Shown: positions 26,378 to 35,723, numbered from the stretch's first letter. The stretch is 64,000 nucleotides of DNA from Mesonia maritima (GCF_042433895.1 NZ_JBHLUA010000012.1:434001-498000), one strand, 5' to 3'. Made by a program: numbers and translations. The notes: a model not told the origin generated them from the sequence alone.

Positions 26378-27694
26378 TTAATTATTATTTAATGGATTAA
26401 AATAAGTAACTAAGTTTTCTTTCTTTTTTAAAAAAACAGCTCCCGTAATATTTAAAAAGGAAAGGCTTATGACCGAAGCTATTGCAGCTCCACTAATTCC
26501 ATAAATGGGGATCAAACTAAAATTCAGCAAAAGATTTATCATTAATGCTATAAATGCAATATTTCTATACTGTTTTTGGTAACCTGTCATTTGCATCACA
26601 ATACCAACAGAACCTGAAGCACTATTAACAATATAAATTATCGATAGAATTACAAGTGCGGTGGTTCCTGTTTTAAATTCATCGCCAAAAATACCTAGTA
26701 ACCATTTGTTGAAAACTATAATTATTCCGACAATAAGAATAGTGATAATAAAATTCAAGTTTGTTGAAAACCGAATTAGTTTCTTGTAAGAAGCTTTATC
26801 ACCTTTTTTATACAAATTTGAAATTTTTGGTGCCAAAACCGAATTTAAAGCTTCTAAGGAAAAACTGGTAATTGCGGCTATTTTTAACGCTACTCCGTAA
26901 ACCCCAACCGCGTCATCCGTTTCATAAATTCCTAGTATAAAAGTATCCATCCACCCAAGTAAAACTATTATAGTAGAAGATAGCATCATAGGGAAAGATT
27001 CTTTAAGAAAATGCCAAGAATTTGTTTTAGATCGTACAGAAACATTTTTAAAGTTATAAATAACGACTGCTAAACCCAATATGGCCAAAAATAATATTCC
27101 GTAAAAATGAGCTTTTAATGCATTTAGAAAGTCAAAAGAAAAATAGCTAAAGAGAACTAAAAGTATTGAAGCGAATAAAAACCGCCCTGTATTACTAAGA
27201 AATGCATACCAATTGTTTAATCCTTTGGCCCGAAGTGTATTTGCACACAGTGAAACGATAACCCAAAAAGGAATGGTTAAAATAATCCAAGTTAAGTAAG
27301 GATCCAGTCTTGGTTTTTTAAATATAGATATTACAAAAATATCTTTGAATAAATATATTATGAAAGATAATAAGCCGGAAAATAAAATAGTTTTAAGTAA
27401 AACCTTATAGAATATACCTGGATTTTCTTTCCAGTTATCTTCATCTGCATAAAATTTCACTAAATTAACATCGGCACCAAGCCTACTTACCATACTTGCA
27501 AATACAAAAATGGAAAAGCTCAGCATTACAAGTCCATTTACCGAAGCGCCATATTTTTGAGCTATAAGATAGGTAAATAAATAACCGCCAAGCATTCCGC
27601 CTCCTTTAAAGAAAAGATAAGAAGTTCCTTTTTTTAGAATATCCTTCTTTTCAGAATCTGGATTTTTTATGAGTTTAGCAATTCTTTTTTTCAA
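26378..27694 (-). CDS. oligosaccharide flippase (Wzx/MATE-like)
   Basis: A 438-residue MOP-superfamily protein with twelve or more transmembrane helices; features include GTSYLFFKGGGMLGGYLFTYL at the start and YGVALKIAAITSFSLEALNSV in the middle. It should flip undecaprenyl-linked repeat units from the cytoplasmic to the periplasmic face. The downstream gap (26135-26377) has two AT-rich TAnnTTTG-like boxes on the minus strand (26258-26265 and 26266-26273) that could serve the polymerase gene, without a visible -33 element. Confidence 0.88.
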   Translation of the reverse strand: MKKRIAKLIKNPDSEKKDILKKGTSYLFFKGGGMLGGYLFTYLIAQKYGASVNGLVMLSFSIFVFASMVSRLGADVNLVKFYADEDNWKENPGIFYKVLLKTILFSGLLSFIIYLFKDIFVISIFKKPRLDPYLTWIILTIPFWVIVSLCANTLRAKGLNNWYAFLSNTGRFLFASILLVLFSYFSFDFLNALKAHFYGILFLAILGLAVVIYNFKNVSVRSKTNSWHFLKESFPMMLSSTIIVLLGWMDTFILGIYETDDAVGVYGVALKIAAITSFSLEALNSVLAPKISNLYKKGDKASYKKLIRFSTNLNFIITILIVGIIIVFNKWLLGIFGDEFKTGTTALVILSIIYIVNSASGSVGIVMQMTGYQKQYRNIAFIALMINLLLNFSLIPIYGISGAAIASVISLSFLNITGAVFLKKKENLVTYFNPLNNN

Positions 27695-27754
27695 CGTAGG
27701 TTAAACTTAAATGTTTATTACCAATAATACATTTATTTTAGCTTAAAATAGGTT

Positions 27755-29299
27755 TTAATATCTTTTATTAAATCTTTTTTCAACTTGTTTTAAGATATTC
27801 CCAAATTCTTTATCTCTATTATAAACAAAATTAATATTCCTCAAGGCAATTATATTTTTATTATTCGCCTCAAAAGTTATTTTAATTTTTTGGGAGTTTA
27901 TAGGTTCAAAAATTTTATAATGTTTTATAAAGGTTTCATACTTTCCAGTTTTATTATAACCGCTAATATTATCTTTCAAATTTTTTACGTCAAAATTCTG
28001 TACATAGTCCCACGAGTTTTTTTCAGAATTAAATTGATAAAGAGTAAAATTCACCTTTGTGCTTTGCTCAGAAGCATGGTAAAGAGTTAGACCGCTAAAG
28101 GCTTCTTTTTTTTCATCAAACTCAATCGTTAAATCTGCTTTTTTATGCGAACTCCAATAATTACCATAAGCCCATATATCATTTACTAAATTATCTGTCC
28201 CAAATTTTTCGCAATCTATACAGAAAGAAGCTGAAATTGATTTTAATTTTGAACTAGTTTTGTAAATTGTATTTGTTAAAAAATTATATCTGTCATTTTC
28301 AAAAAATTTTTTTGCATAATCTTTAAAAATTGAATTTTCAGTGATTTTGTAAAGCCACAATAATTGTATAACATGTCCTTCATGATAATGTTCTTGTGAT
28401 AATTCATTTTTCCAATCAGCTAAACTATATCTAGAAGTATAAACTGCATTATAATCTTTGATATGATTAGCTAATGTTTTAGTGCAAGCTTCTAAGATTT
28501 CTTTTGCGAGAGGAATTTTAAATTCCTGATAAACATTATAAACACCTTCTAGGCCATAAATAGTACCATTTAAAACACGCGATGGATTTTTAGTGTTATA
28601 TTCTTCATACCAAGCTTCACCTTTTTTCCATTCTCTATAAAACCCTCCATTTTCAATTGGGACAAGATAAGCTTTTAGTGCTTTTTGAATTTTCTCTAAA
28701 TAAATGGGTTTTGCATCATTTTTATAAGCTTCCAATAAAACATTCAGCATTAACCCCTGACTAAAAACAGATACCCAACCTTTTTCTAGTTTATATAAAG
28801 GTATATCAAATGAGAATGACCAAAAACCGTAATATTCATTTTCATGAAAATTATTTAGAGCCCACCTTACTTGATCATTAAAAATTTTTAAAGATCTTGT
28901 GGATTTTGTTAATTTAAAATGATTAATTGCTTTAAGTGCAACTTTGGCAATGTGTGTTGGGTGATACTCCCCATTTTGCCTAGAAACGCCATTTTCATCT
29001 AATTGTAAATCTTTGTCTGATGCTATATTAGTTCCAATATAAAAAGTAGATGTATTATTATTAAATTGCTTAAATTCTAAATCCTTTTTAAAATCTATAG
29101 TTTCACCATTTAATTTTAATTGATTTGGAGCAAATGTGTTTTCAAAATCATCATTGATTACATTTTCGCGTTTCTTTTTTTTATTATCTGAAACTACTTG
29201 ATTGGTACTAATTGATTTCTTTTTAGATTCTGAATTTTCGTTCTGATTACAAGCAGTAAATACTAATAGAACAAAGCAAAAGTTTAGTAGGTATTTCAT
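27755..29299 (-). CDS. D-glucuronyl C5-epimerase-like lipoprotein
   Basis: A 514-residue lipoprotein (lipobox VFTAC, Cys17). A low-complexity linker (20-50) leads to a helical (alpha/alpha) barrel domain, about residues 110-345, with the conserved blocks of animal glucuronyl C5-epimerase: GWVSVFSQG (174-182), WYEEYNTKNPS (230-240), VLNGTIY (242-248), YSLADW (291-296) and YHEGHVIQL (305-313). A beta-rich C-terminal part (about 370-500) follows, possibly carbohydrate-binding. The family converts glucuronate to iduronate within a finished polymer. In an envelope polysaccharide locus, action on exported polymer is inferred. Terminator sequences separate it from cysQ. Confidence 0.78.
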   Translation of the reverse strand: MKYLLNFCFVLLVFTACNQNENSESKKKSISTNQVVSDNKKKKRENVINDDFENTFAPNQLKLNGETIDFKKDLEFKQFNNNTSTFYIGTNIASDKDLQLDENGVSRQNGEYHPTHIAKVALKAINHFKLTKSTRSLKIFNDQVRWALNNFHENEYYGFWSFSFDIPLYKLEKGWVSVFSQGLMLNVLLEAYKNDAKPIYLEKIQKALKAYLVPIENGGFYREWKKGEAWYEEYNTKNPSRVLNGTIYGLEGVYNVYQEFKIPLAKEILEACTKTLANHIKDYNAVYTSRYSLADWKNELSQEHYHEGHVIQLLWLYKITENSIFKDYAKKFFENDRYNFLTNTIYKTSSKLKSISASFCIDCEKFGTDNLVNDIWAYGNYWSSHKKADLTIEFDEKKEAFSGLTLYHASEQSTKVNFTLYQFNSEKNSWDYVQNFDVKNLKDNISGYNKTGKYETFIKHYKIFEPINSQKIKITFEANNKNIIALRNINFVYNRDKEFGNILKQVEKRFNKRY

Positions 29300-29315
29300 G
29301 AGAAGTTTTTACAAA

Positions 29316-29344
29316 ATTAAAAAAAACCCTAACAATAGGAGTTT
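29316..29344 (-). terminator. Rho-independent terminator after cysQ
   Basis: On the minus strand AAACTCCTA, loop TTGT, TAGGGTTT, with one bulged T, then a run of T. Stem bases lie at 29324-29331 and 29336-29344. It ends the cysQ transcript before the epimerase gene. A TAATTTTG box (29312-29319) follows at once and could start the next transcript. Confidence 0.6.
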
Positions 29345-29374
29345 TTAATATTATTTTTTATCATTCTCAATAAA

Positions 29375-30133
29375 TTACCTCTCTACCAAAAAATTAGGGT
29401 TTAAAAGATTTTCTTTATTATAACGTAAGGGTCTATCGTTTTCTATATCTATCACGTCTAAATCTAACCCTCTAAGAATTGCGTGTGCCGCAGCGGTATC
29501 CCACTCCATAGTTGGGGAAAATCTTGGGTAAATATCTGCATCACTATCGGCAAGAAGCATAAACTTTAATGAACTTCCCATTGACAAGGTTTCAGCATTT
29601 TTATATTTCGCTATAAACTCTTCAGTTTCTTTATTTAAATGTGATCTTGAAGCTACTATTTTTGTAGGACCTTTTTCGTGTTTTATAAGTTTTAACTCTA
29701 CCTGAGGATCCATATTTTCAGATTTAAACGCGCCTATTCCTTTTCCACCGTAATATAATTTATCGAGCGCCGGAGCGTAAACCACTCCTAAAATAGGTTC
29801 GTTTTTATGTATAAGAGCAATGTTTACGGTGAATTCATCATTTTGTTTAATAAATTCTTTTGTACCGTCAAGTGGATCGATCATCCAAAAATATTCCCAT
29901 TTTTTTCGTTCTTCATAACTTACTTGTTTGCCTTCTTCTGAAAGAACAGGGAAATCTGTTTCTCTAAGTTTTTCTAAAATAGCTTCGTTTGCTAATTTAT
30001 CAGCTCTAGTTAAAGGCGAATGATCATTCTTTTGTTCTACATCGAAATTTTCGGAATTATAAACTTCCATAATTTCGATACCGGCATCTCTACTAGCGTC
30101 AATCATTAAGGGTAAATATTCATTTAAATCCAT
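29375..30133 (-). CDS. cysQ: 3'(2'),5'-bisphosphate nucleotidase
   Basis: A 252-residue lithium-sensitive phosphatase of the inositol-monophosphatase superfamily. Metal-binding motifs are visible: SEEGKQ, DPLDGTKEFI and the C-terminal WDTAAAHAIL. It hydrolyses 3'-phosphoadenosine 5'-phosphate, the by-product of sulfotransfer from PAPS. In many flavobacteria it is followed by cysDNC sulfate-activation genes; none is seen here. It is bracketed by a terminator and a 199-base gap, so is probably monocistronic. Confidence 0.93.
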   Translation of the reverse strand: MDLNEYLPLMIDASRDAGIEIMEVYNSENFDVEQKNDHSPLTRADKLANEAILEKLRETDFPVLSEEGKQVSYEERKKWEYFWMIDPLDGTKEFIKQNDEFTVNIALIHKNEPILGVVYAPALDKLYYGGKGIGAFKSENMDPQVELKLIKHEKGPTKIVASRSHLNKETEEFIAKYKNAETLSMGSSLKFMLLADSDADIYPRFSPTMEWDTAAAHAILRGLDLDVIDIENDRPLRYNKENLLNPNFLVER

Positions 30134-30332
30134 AGCAATAGTGTGTTTTTTTGATGATTTTATTATTTTGTTTCATCCTTCTATATTATGAATTGCTGAG
30201 GGACACAATTGAACTTAGATATATAGAAATTGATTCTTACTTTAAAATTAGATAAGTAAGTCTACAATTCTACTAAACTTTACTTCTAGTCTAAAATTTT
30301 ATATCCTAAAGTTTCTGTAATTTTTCTAAAGG

Positions 30333-31316
30333 TTAATCTAATTTTCTAGCTTTATTTACCGCTATAAAAAGTAATAATAAAATAAAATAACCGCTAACTA
30401 ATAATATTGGGTATAAAATCATAGGGTTAGTAAAAATGTTTCGACCTGAGTAGTTTGAAACACCACCTTTATCTATTATTCTAAGAAATTCACTTGAAGC
30501 AATTTTCTCTTCCCTAAGGTTTTTTATATCACGTTGAATAAGTTGTCGAGATTCCAACACGACTCCAAGGTCTATAAAATTTTCAGAATTAAAATAGTCA
30601 GTATTCTGTCCTCTACTTTTCTTAAGGGTCATGCCTTTAGAATAATTAGCCACCAAACTATCTAATTGCTTCATCATATAAATATTGCTATGCAACATCA
30701 TTTCCACATCTTGATGATATTCATCGTATAATTGTGTATAAAAGCTATTATCTCTAACATAACCTATTATTTTTTCTAAAACATTAGAAGAATCTAGTGG
30801 AAGATAATGAACTAAAGTAACCTTATATCGAGTGGTATTATTTTTAAAAGCTTCTGCCTTTTCTTCATCATCTAAAAATTTTGTTTCCTCAAAATACCGC
30901 ATGAAATTGTACTGTTCATTGGTGTATTCATTCATACGATAAATCGGTTCAACTTTTAGGGAAGCAATTTTGTCGATATCTTCTGAAAGTGCTGTTTTAT
31001 TTAAAAACTCTTCATTTCTTGAAAATAATTTAAAACGTGCTTCATCTAACGATTTTTTTAAATATACGCTTCCATCGAAATTTGTAGCAACTATTATTTC
31101 AGTTTGATAAAGCCGTCCTTTCTCTCCTTTTGTAAAATAAGCGAGCGCTAAACCAATAATAATAAGTAATGCAATAACTATTATATTTCTAATCAGAAAG
31201 TTCAAAAATCTTAAAAAGATTAACCCAATCTTTTCAAAAGCTCTTTTTATTAAGTTAATCAAGCTATATAAATCAACTTCTTCGCTGTGGTTAGCTCCGT
31301 TATTTCTTGTACTCAT
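30333..31316 (-). CDS. Wzz-like chain-length-determinant-type membrane protein
   Basis: A 327-residue protein with one transmembrane helix near residues 43-65 and another at about 300-322, enclosing a roughly 230-residue periplasmic helical region. That is the topology of polysaccharide co-polymerases (Wzz), though no proline-rich TM2 motif is seen and similarity is weak. It shares a four-base overlap with the end of the DUF6909 gene, so belongs to that operon rather than to the polysaccharide genes. Family not certain. Confidence 0.55.
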   Translation of the reverse strand: MSTRNNGANHSEEVDLYSLINLIKRAFEKIGLIFLRFLNFLIRNIIVIALLIIIGLALAYFTKGEKGRLYQTEIIVATNFDGSVYLKKSLDEARFKLFSRNEEFLNKTALSEDIDKIASLKVEPIYRMNEYTNEQYNFMRYFEETKFLDDEEKAEAFKNNTTRYKVTLVHYLPLDSSNVLEKIIGYVRDNSFYTQLYDEYHQDVEMMLHSNIYMMKQLDSLVANYSKGMTLKKSRGQNTDYFNSENFIDLGVVLESRQLIQRDIKNLREEKIASSEFLRIIDKGGVSNYSGRNIFTNPMILYPILLVSGYFILLLLFIAVNKARKLD

Positions 31317-32992
31317 TCTTTTGTGAATATTTGTTCTAAAATTTTCTCTGTAATTAAATAGGTGGGTTTTACACCTGCTGTTCCTAAACCGCCTGAGGCT
31401 AATGTACTTCCTGTTTCTAAAGGATTATCACTTGCATAATACGCATATCTTACTTTTACTTTCGGTTTTATATTTCCGCGTAATTTAGAGGCTGCTTGAA
31501 TGGCTTTCTGATAATGTGCACCTTCCATTTCTAAGCCGATTACATTCCAAGTGGAATCATGAAAAAAGCGTAAAATATCTTTATTCTGAAGCGAAGTTCC
31601 TAAAACCGTAATCATCGCGCCATCATACACTTGAATTCCATGACCGGAAAGGTGTTTTTTCTTCAATTTGTTTTTAAACGGATAATTATCGGCAGTTCCT
31701 TCAAATAAATGGGCATTTGGGATCATAATATCGCCTTTTTTTCCTTCTAAAATTCCGGCTTTTCCCATAATAGAAATCGAATCAACTTCTAAATGAACTT
31801 TCTTTTCTAGCGTTTCATAGGGTTTTAAAAGCTCATCCATCGTTTCGTAGGCTTGTTCTCCAAATGCATAATCCATCACTACCAAAACCGGAGCGGTTTC
31901 CTCTTCAACTTGAAATCTTTCTTCAGTATGATTTAACTTAGCAGTATCAAAAATCTGAACGTTTATATTCGTTCCGCTATGATCTTCCAAATACGTCATT
32001 CCTGAATCTAGCGCTTTTTTCTGAACTTTCATGCGTAAATTTCCGTTGGCGCTGTCACTTAATTCTTCGTAAATGGTATGAATTGATTTCTTTTTCAATT
32101 CAGTTTTTAAGGCTAAAGGCGCGTAAAGCGTGTTCATAACACTATGCATGTTTGCGCTAATAATATGAATTTTCCGATTTAAAAGTCCTTTTTCTGCTAA
32201 GGTTTGTTTAATCTTATCGGCCCAAATTTCTCCATGAATATGATGACCGAGTCGTTCTCTTAAAACCGGACTAAACGTGACGATTCTTTTATTGTTTTGA
32301 ATTGCTTCATCGATCGCTAATCGACCTAAATGATAAATAAGTTGTAAAAAACGTTCGTTGTTATTCGGTCTGCTGAAAAGCGGATATACGCTTGAAACTT
32401 CTTGAAAGGTTCTTCCTAAAATATTTGCAGTATGTGTTAATGCAATTTCACGTTCAGCTTGGGTTAATTCTTTTTTGACAACAGCAGCTTCCAGTTTTTG
32501 CCAATCGCGTGTCACATTACCTTCTTCGTCAATAATTACGCGACGCATTATTTTGTGCGATTCAATAAATAAGAACGTTAAGTGCGTGAGAATATCGTAA
32601 ATTTCAGATCTTCCGCGGGTAATTTCAATATTCATTTGCTCCTCATCTATTCGGTAGCAATTTCTTCTTCGCTTTGGCGGAACGATGGGTTTAAAATGTG
32701 AATTTCCGTAACCTTCGTCACTGGTTAAATTTATAAATCTGCATTCTTCGATTCCGATGGGTAAACGGTCGATTACATAAAGAAGACCGTGTAATTCAAC
32801 TTTTTCATCAGCTACGGTTCCATAAATTTCGGGACGTAAAATAAGTAAGGCTTCGCGTAAAGTTTCCCCGGAAACGCCCATCGGTTTATAAAAACCACGG
32901 TTAAATAAATGACGCATCGTAATGTACAACCGCTCGATTGCATTAGAACTTTCTTGCGCTCTATTTCTTCCTTGATTTTTAAAATTGTTCAT
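31313..32992 (-). CDS. DUF6909 family protein
   Basis: A 559-residue soluble protein, no signal peptide. The N-terminal half (residues 15-270) is helical with YITMRHLFNRGFYKPMG. The C-terminal half looks like a nucleoside-phosphorylase fold: DGAMITVLGTSLQNKD followed by NVIGLEMEGAHYQKAI, where the MEGA block resembles the ribose-binding MEGAA of that superfamily. The family call is from memory of DUF6909, found beside GH3 genes in Bacteroidota, as here (12 bases). Reaction unknown. Confidence 0.65.
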   Translation of the reverse strand: MNNFKNQGRNRAQESSNAIERLYITMRHLFNRGFYKPMGVSGETLREALLILRPEIYGTVADEKVELHGLLYVIDRLPIGIEECRFINLTSDEGYGNSHFKPIVPPKRRRNCYRIDEEQMNIEITRGRSEIYDILTHLTFLFIESHKIMRRVIIDEEGNVTRDWQKLEAAVVKKELTQAEREIALTHTANILGRTFQEVSSVYPLFSRPNNNERFLQLIYHLGRLAIDEAIQNNKRIVTFSPVLRERLGHHIHGEIWADKIKQTLAEKGLLNRKIHIISANMHSVMNTLYAPLALKTELKKKSIHTIYEELSDSANGNLRMKVQKKALDSGMTYLEDHSGTNINVQIFDTAKLNHTEERFQVEEETAPVLVVMDYAFGEQAYETMDELLKPYETLEKKVHLEVDSISIMGKAGILEGKKGDIMIPNAHLFEGTADNYPFKNKLKKKHLSGHGIQVYDGAMITVLGTSLQNKDILRFFHDSTWNVIGLEMEGAHYQKAIQAASKLRGNIKPKVKVRYAYYASDNPLETGSTLASGGLGTAGVKPTYLITEKILEQIFTKE

Positions 32993-33004
32993 ACGTCAAC
33001 TCGC

Positions 33005-34495
33005 CTATTTTAATTTTTCAAGAGCCGAAGCTATTTTACGATCATTAGAAAGTCTTGGTAATTTATTTTGACCGCCCAATTTCCCTATCGATTTCATATA
33101 GTTTTTAAATCCTCCTTTTGGGATAGGATTTATAACCAATCTCCGTAAAATATTTCCTTCAATTAAATCTTCATAATAGCTATTTTGATTCTGCATAGCA
33201 AGATCTAATTGTTCTGCAAAGGTATTTAAATTTTCGGGGGTTTTTTCAAATTCTATAAACCATTCGTGATATGGTAAACCTTGCTGCGGATTTGTTTGCG
33301 GAGCAACTGTAAATTCGTTTATTTGAATGTTTAAAGCTATGGAAACTTCTTGCATAGCGTGCTCTACTTCTTTAGCAATTACGTGTTCTCCAAAGGCTGA
33401 AGTAAAATGTTTTATTCTACCGGAAACGATTACACGATAAGGTTTTAGCGAGGTAAACATAACGGTATCGCCAACATTATAACCCCATAAACCTGCATTT
33501 GTAGAAATAATCATCACGTAATTTATACTTTTTTCTACTTCGCCAATCGTGAATCTTCTGGGGTTTTCTTCAAAAAAATCGTCGGCTTTTATAAATTCAT
33601 AAAAGATTCCCGCGTTTAAACGCAACAACATTCCTTTTTCATATTGAGAATCTTGAAAAGCAAAAAAGCCTTCTGAAGCTGGAAATAATTCTATACTCGG
33701 GATTTTTCTTCCTATTAATTCTTCAAATTTATTTCGGTAAGGTTCAAAATTAACGCCACCATAGATAAAGAGATTAAAATTGGGGAAAACCTCACCTATT
33801 TTTTTATCGGTTTTCTCTTGTATGCGTTCAAAATACATTTGCACCCAAGACGGAATTCCGCTAATAACCGTCATATTTTCCGGCAAAGTTTCTTCAATAA
33901 TTGCGTCAACTTTTTCTTCCCAATCTTCTATTTTATTGGTTTCCCAACTTGGTAATCTATTTTTCTGAAGATACGACGGAACATAGTGCGCAACAATTCC
34001 CGAAAGTCTTCCTGTTTTTATACCATTAGTGGTTTTCATCTCCGGACTTCCTTGTAGGAAAATCATTTTTCCATCTACAAAATCTGCTTTCCCGGTTTCG
34101 GCGATGTAACTTAAAATTGCATTTCGCGCACCATTAATATGACTTGGCATCGATTCTTTTGTAAGCGGAATATATTTCGCACCGCTTGTAGTTCCTGAGG
34201 TTTTAGCAAAATATAATGGTTTTCCCGGCCAGAGAATATTTTCTTTTCCTTCCACTACTTGGTCGATATAAGGTTTTAAATCTTCATAATCTCTAACAGG
34301 AATATTTTTTAAAAAATCTTGTGCGTTTTTAATTTGCTGAAAATTATGATCTTTCCCAAATTGCGTATTTTTTGCAGTTTCAATAAGATTTTTTAAAACT
34401 TTTTCTTGTGCTTCCACCGGATTTTTAGCCCATTTTTGAATCTGAGCATTTACGATTTTAGCGAACAATTTAGCTGAAATAGATTTTACCGACAT
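33005..34495 (-). CDS. GH3 auxin-responsive promoter family acyl-adenylating enzyme
   Basis: A 496-residue protein of the GH3 family in the ANL adenylate-forming superfamily. It shows the ATP-binding loop TSGTTSGAKYIPLT, the motif ASEGFFAFQD and the C-terminal GDTVMFTSLKPYRVIVSGR. Plant GH3 enzymes adenylate auxin or jasmonate and join them to amino acids. The bacterial homologues have no settled substrate; it may conjugate an organic acid to an amino group. It is the second gene after the M23 peptidase (6-base gap) and before DUF6909. Confidence 0.9.
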   Translation of the reverse strand: MSVKSISAKLFAKIVNAQIQKWAKNPVEAQEKVLKNLIETAKNTQFGKDHNFQQIKNAQDFLKNIPVRDYEDLKPYIDQVVEGKENILWPGKPLYFAKTSGTTSGAKYIPLTKESMPSHINGARNAILSYIAETGKADFVDGKMIFLQGSPEMKTTNGIKTGRLSGIVAHYVPSYLQKNRLPSWETNKIEDWEEKVDAIIEETLPENMTVISGIPSWVQMYFERIQEKTDKKIGEVFPNFNLFIYGGVNFEPYRNKFEELIGRKIPSIELFPASEGFFAFQDSQYEKGMLLRLNAGIFYEFIKADDFFEENPRRFTIGEVEKSINYVMIISTNAGLWGYNVGDTVMFTSLKPYRVIVSGRIKHFTSAFGEHVIAKEVEHAMQEVSIALNIQINEFTVAPQTNPQQGLPYHEWFIEFEKTPENLNTFAEQLDLAMQNQNSYYEDLIEGNILRRLVINPIPKGGFKNYMKSIGKLGGQNKLPRLSNDRKIASALEKLK

Positions 34496-34501
34496 ACTTA
34501 C

Positions 34502-35380
34502 TTATTCAAACTCTAAAAATTCTGTAGGATTTACCGGATAACCATCGCTCCATAATTCAAAATGAAGATGCGGACCGGTCGTATATTCTCCGGTTGAGCC
34601 AACCATCGCAATTACTTCGCCTGCTTTTACCAATTCGCCTTGTTCTTTGGTAAGTGACGCATTATGTTTATACACCGAAATTAAACCGTAACTGTGTTCT
34701 AAAATGATAACATAACCTGTTTCTGAAGTCCATTCAGCAAAAATTACCGTTCCATCTGCTGTGGCTTTTACCGGCGTGTTTTCAGCGGTTACAATATCTA
34801 CCGCAAAATGCTTTTCTTCCACATTATAAGGTTCGGAAATTTCACCTTTAAGCGGCGAAAATAATTTAAAATCTAACCGAGAAACCGCGACATCAAAAAC
34901 ATTATATTTATCTTCTTGATCAACTTTTTCCCGCAAAATTGAATCGGCTTTCGAAGGATTTAAATTTACCGATGAAGGTAAACTCTCATTATTTTCAGAA
35001 TACTCTAACGAATCGGGATCTTCAATCTCTGTGGCAGCAATATCGCCACTTAAAACTTTTCTAATGGAATTAAAATAATCGTTTTTGCGCTGAATAACTT
35101 GCTGAAGCGAATCTGTTTTATACACCAAACTTGTAGCTCTTTCACGTAAAGCGGTGGAAGCATAACCTGGAATATATTCCCGTAAAGGTGTAAACGCAAT
35201 TAATAAAGTTGTAAGCGCGATTAATACAATTACCGATAAACCAACGGTTACAAAAACATTTAAACGCGTTAATTTAAATGCGAAACGCTCTTCAAAGGTG
35301 TCTTCATTTAAAATAACTAATCTGTACTTATGCAAGAGCTTTTTTGCTAAGCGTTTTTTATCTTTTTGCTTTTCTGCCAT
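34502..35380 (-). CDS. M23 family metallopeptidase
   Basis: A 292-residue membrane-anchored LytM-type enzyme. One N-terminal transmembrane helix (about residues 35-60), a coiled-coil stretch (80-140), and a C-terminal M23 domain with the zinc ligands in HFAVD (HxxxD) and HLHFE. M23 enzymes cut peptide cross-links of peptidoglycan or act as inactive regulators; here the motif is intact. It heads the run with GH3, DUF6909 and the Wzz-like gene and has its own -7 box 19 bases upstream. Confidence 0.93.
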   Translation of the reverse strand: MAEKQKDKKRLAKKLLHKYRLVILNEDTFEERFAFKLTRLNVFVTVGLSVIVLIALTTLLIAFTPLREYIPGYASTALRERATSLVYKTDSLQQVIQRKNDYFNSIRKVLSGDIAATEIEDPDSLEYSENNESLPSSVNLNPSKADSILREKVDQEDKYNVFDVAVSRLDFKLFSPLKGEISEPYNVEEKHFAVDIVTAENTPVKATADGTVIFAEWTSETGYVIILEHSYGLISVYKHNASLTKEQGELVKAGEVIAMVGSTGEYTTGPHLHFELWSDGYPVNPTEFLEFE

Positions 35381-35398
35381 AATAACCTACTTACGCTA

Positions 35399-35406
35399 CA
35401 AATATA
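35399..35406 (-). promoter_or_regulatory. -7 promoter box of the M23 operon
   Basis: Minus strand reads TATATTTG, an exact TAnnTTTG, with its downstream edge 18 bases before the ATG at 35380. No clear -33 element. Confidence 0.55.
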
Positions 35407-35468
35407 GGATAATCTATTATTGTTTTCGATTTATTAGCATGTTAACGCAAACTTTAGATATTAATTAC

Positions 35469-35476
35469 TAAATTTG
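35469..35476 (+). promoter_or_regulatory. -7 promoter box of tatA
   Basis: TAAATTTG fits TAnnTTTG and lies 21 bases before the ATG at 35498. It rules out the in-frame ATG-like upstream start at 35474, which sits inside the box. Confidence 0.6.
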
Positions 35477-35497
35477 TTTTACACAAAAAAGAAAGTT

Positions 35498-35695
35498 ATG
35501 TCATTAGGTATTTTTTTAGTGATCGGCATGTGGCAATGGGTAATCATTGCAATTGTTGTTCTTTTATTATTTGGAGGAAAAAAGATTCCAGAATTAATGA
35601 AAGGATTAGGGAGCGGAATTAAAGAGTTTAAAGATGCTTCTAAAGAAGATGAAGAACCACAGACCGATAAAAAAGTTGAAGAAAATAAGCAATAA
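35498..35695 (+). CDS. tatA: twin-arginine translocase subunit TatA
   Basis: A 65-residue protein with the TatA/E form: short N-terminal transmembrane helix (MWQWVIIAIVVLLLFGGKK), the FGGKKIPELMKGLG hinge, an amphipathic helix and an acidic tail. It forms the pore of the Tat pathway for folded proteins. No tatC is adjacent, which is usual in this group, and it is single-gene. A terminator hairpin follows at 35725. The start at 35498 is chosen because it is preceded by GAAAG and the promoter box. Confidence 0.93.
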   Translation: MSLGIFLVIGMWQWVIIAIVVLLLFGGKKIPELMKGLGSGIKEFKDASKEDEEPQTDKKVEENKQ

Positions 35696-35723
35696 TTTAT
35701 TTTTTGATTGCTTTTAAAAATAG

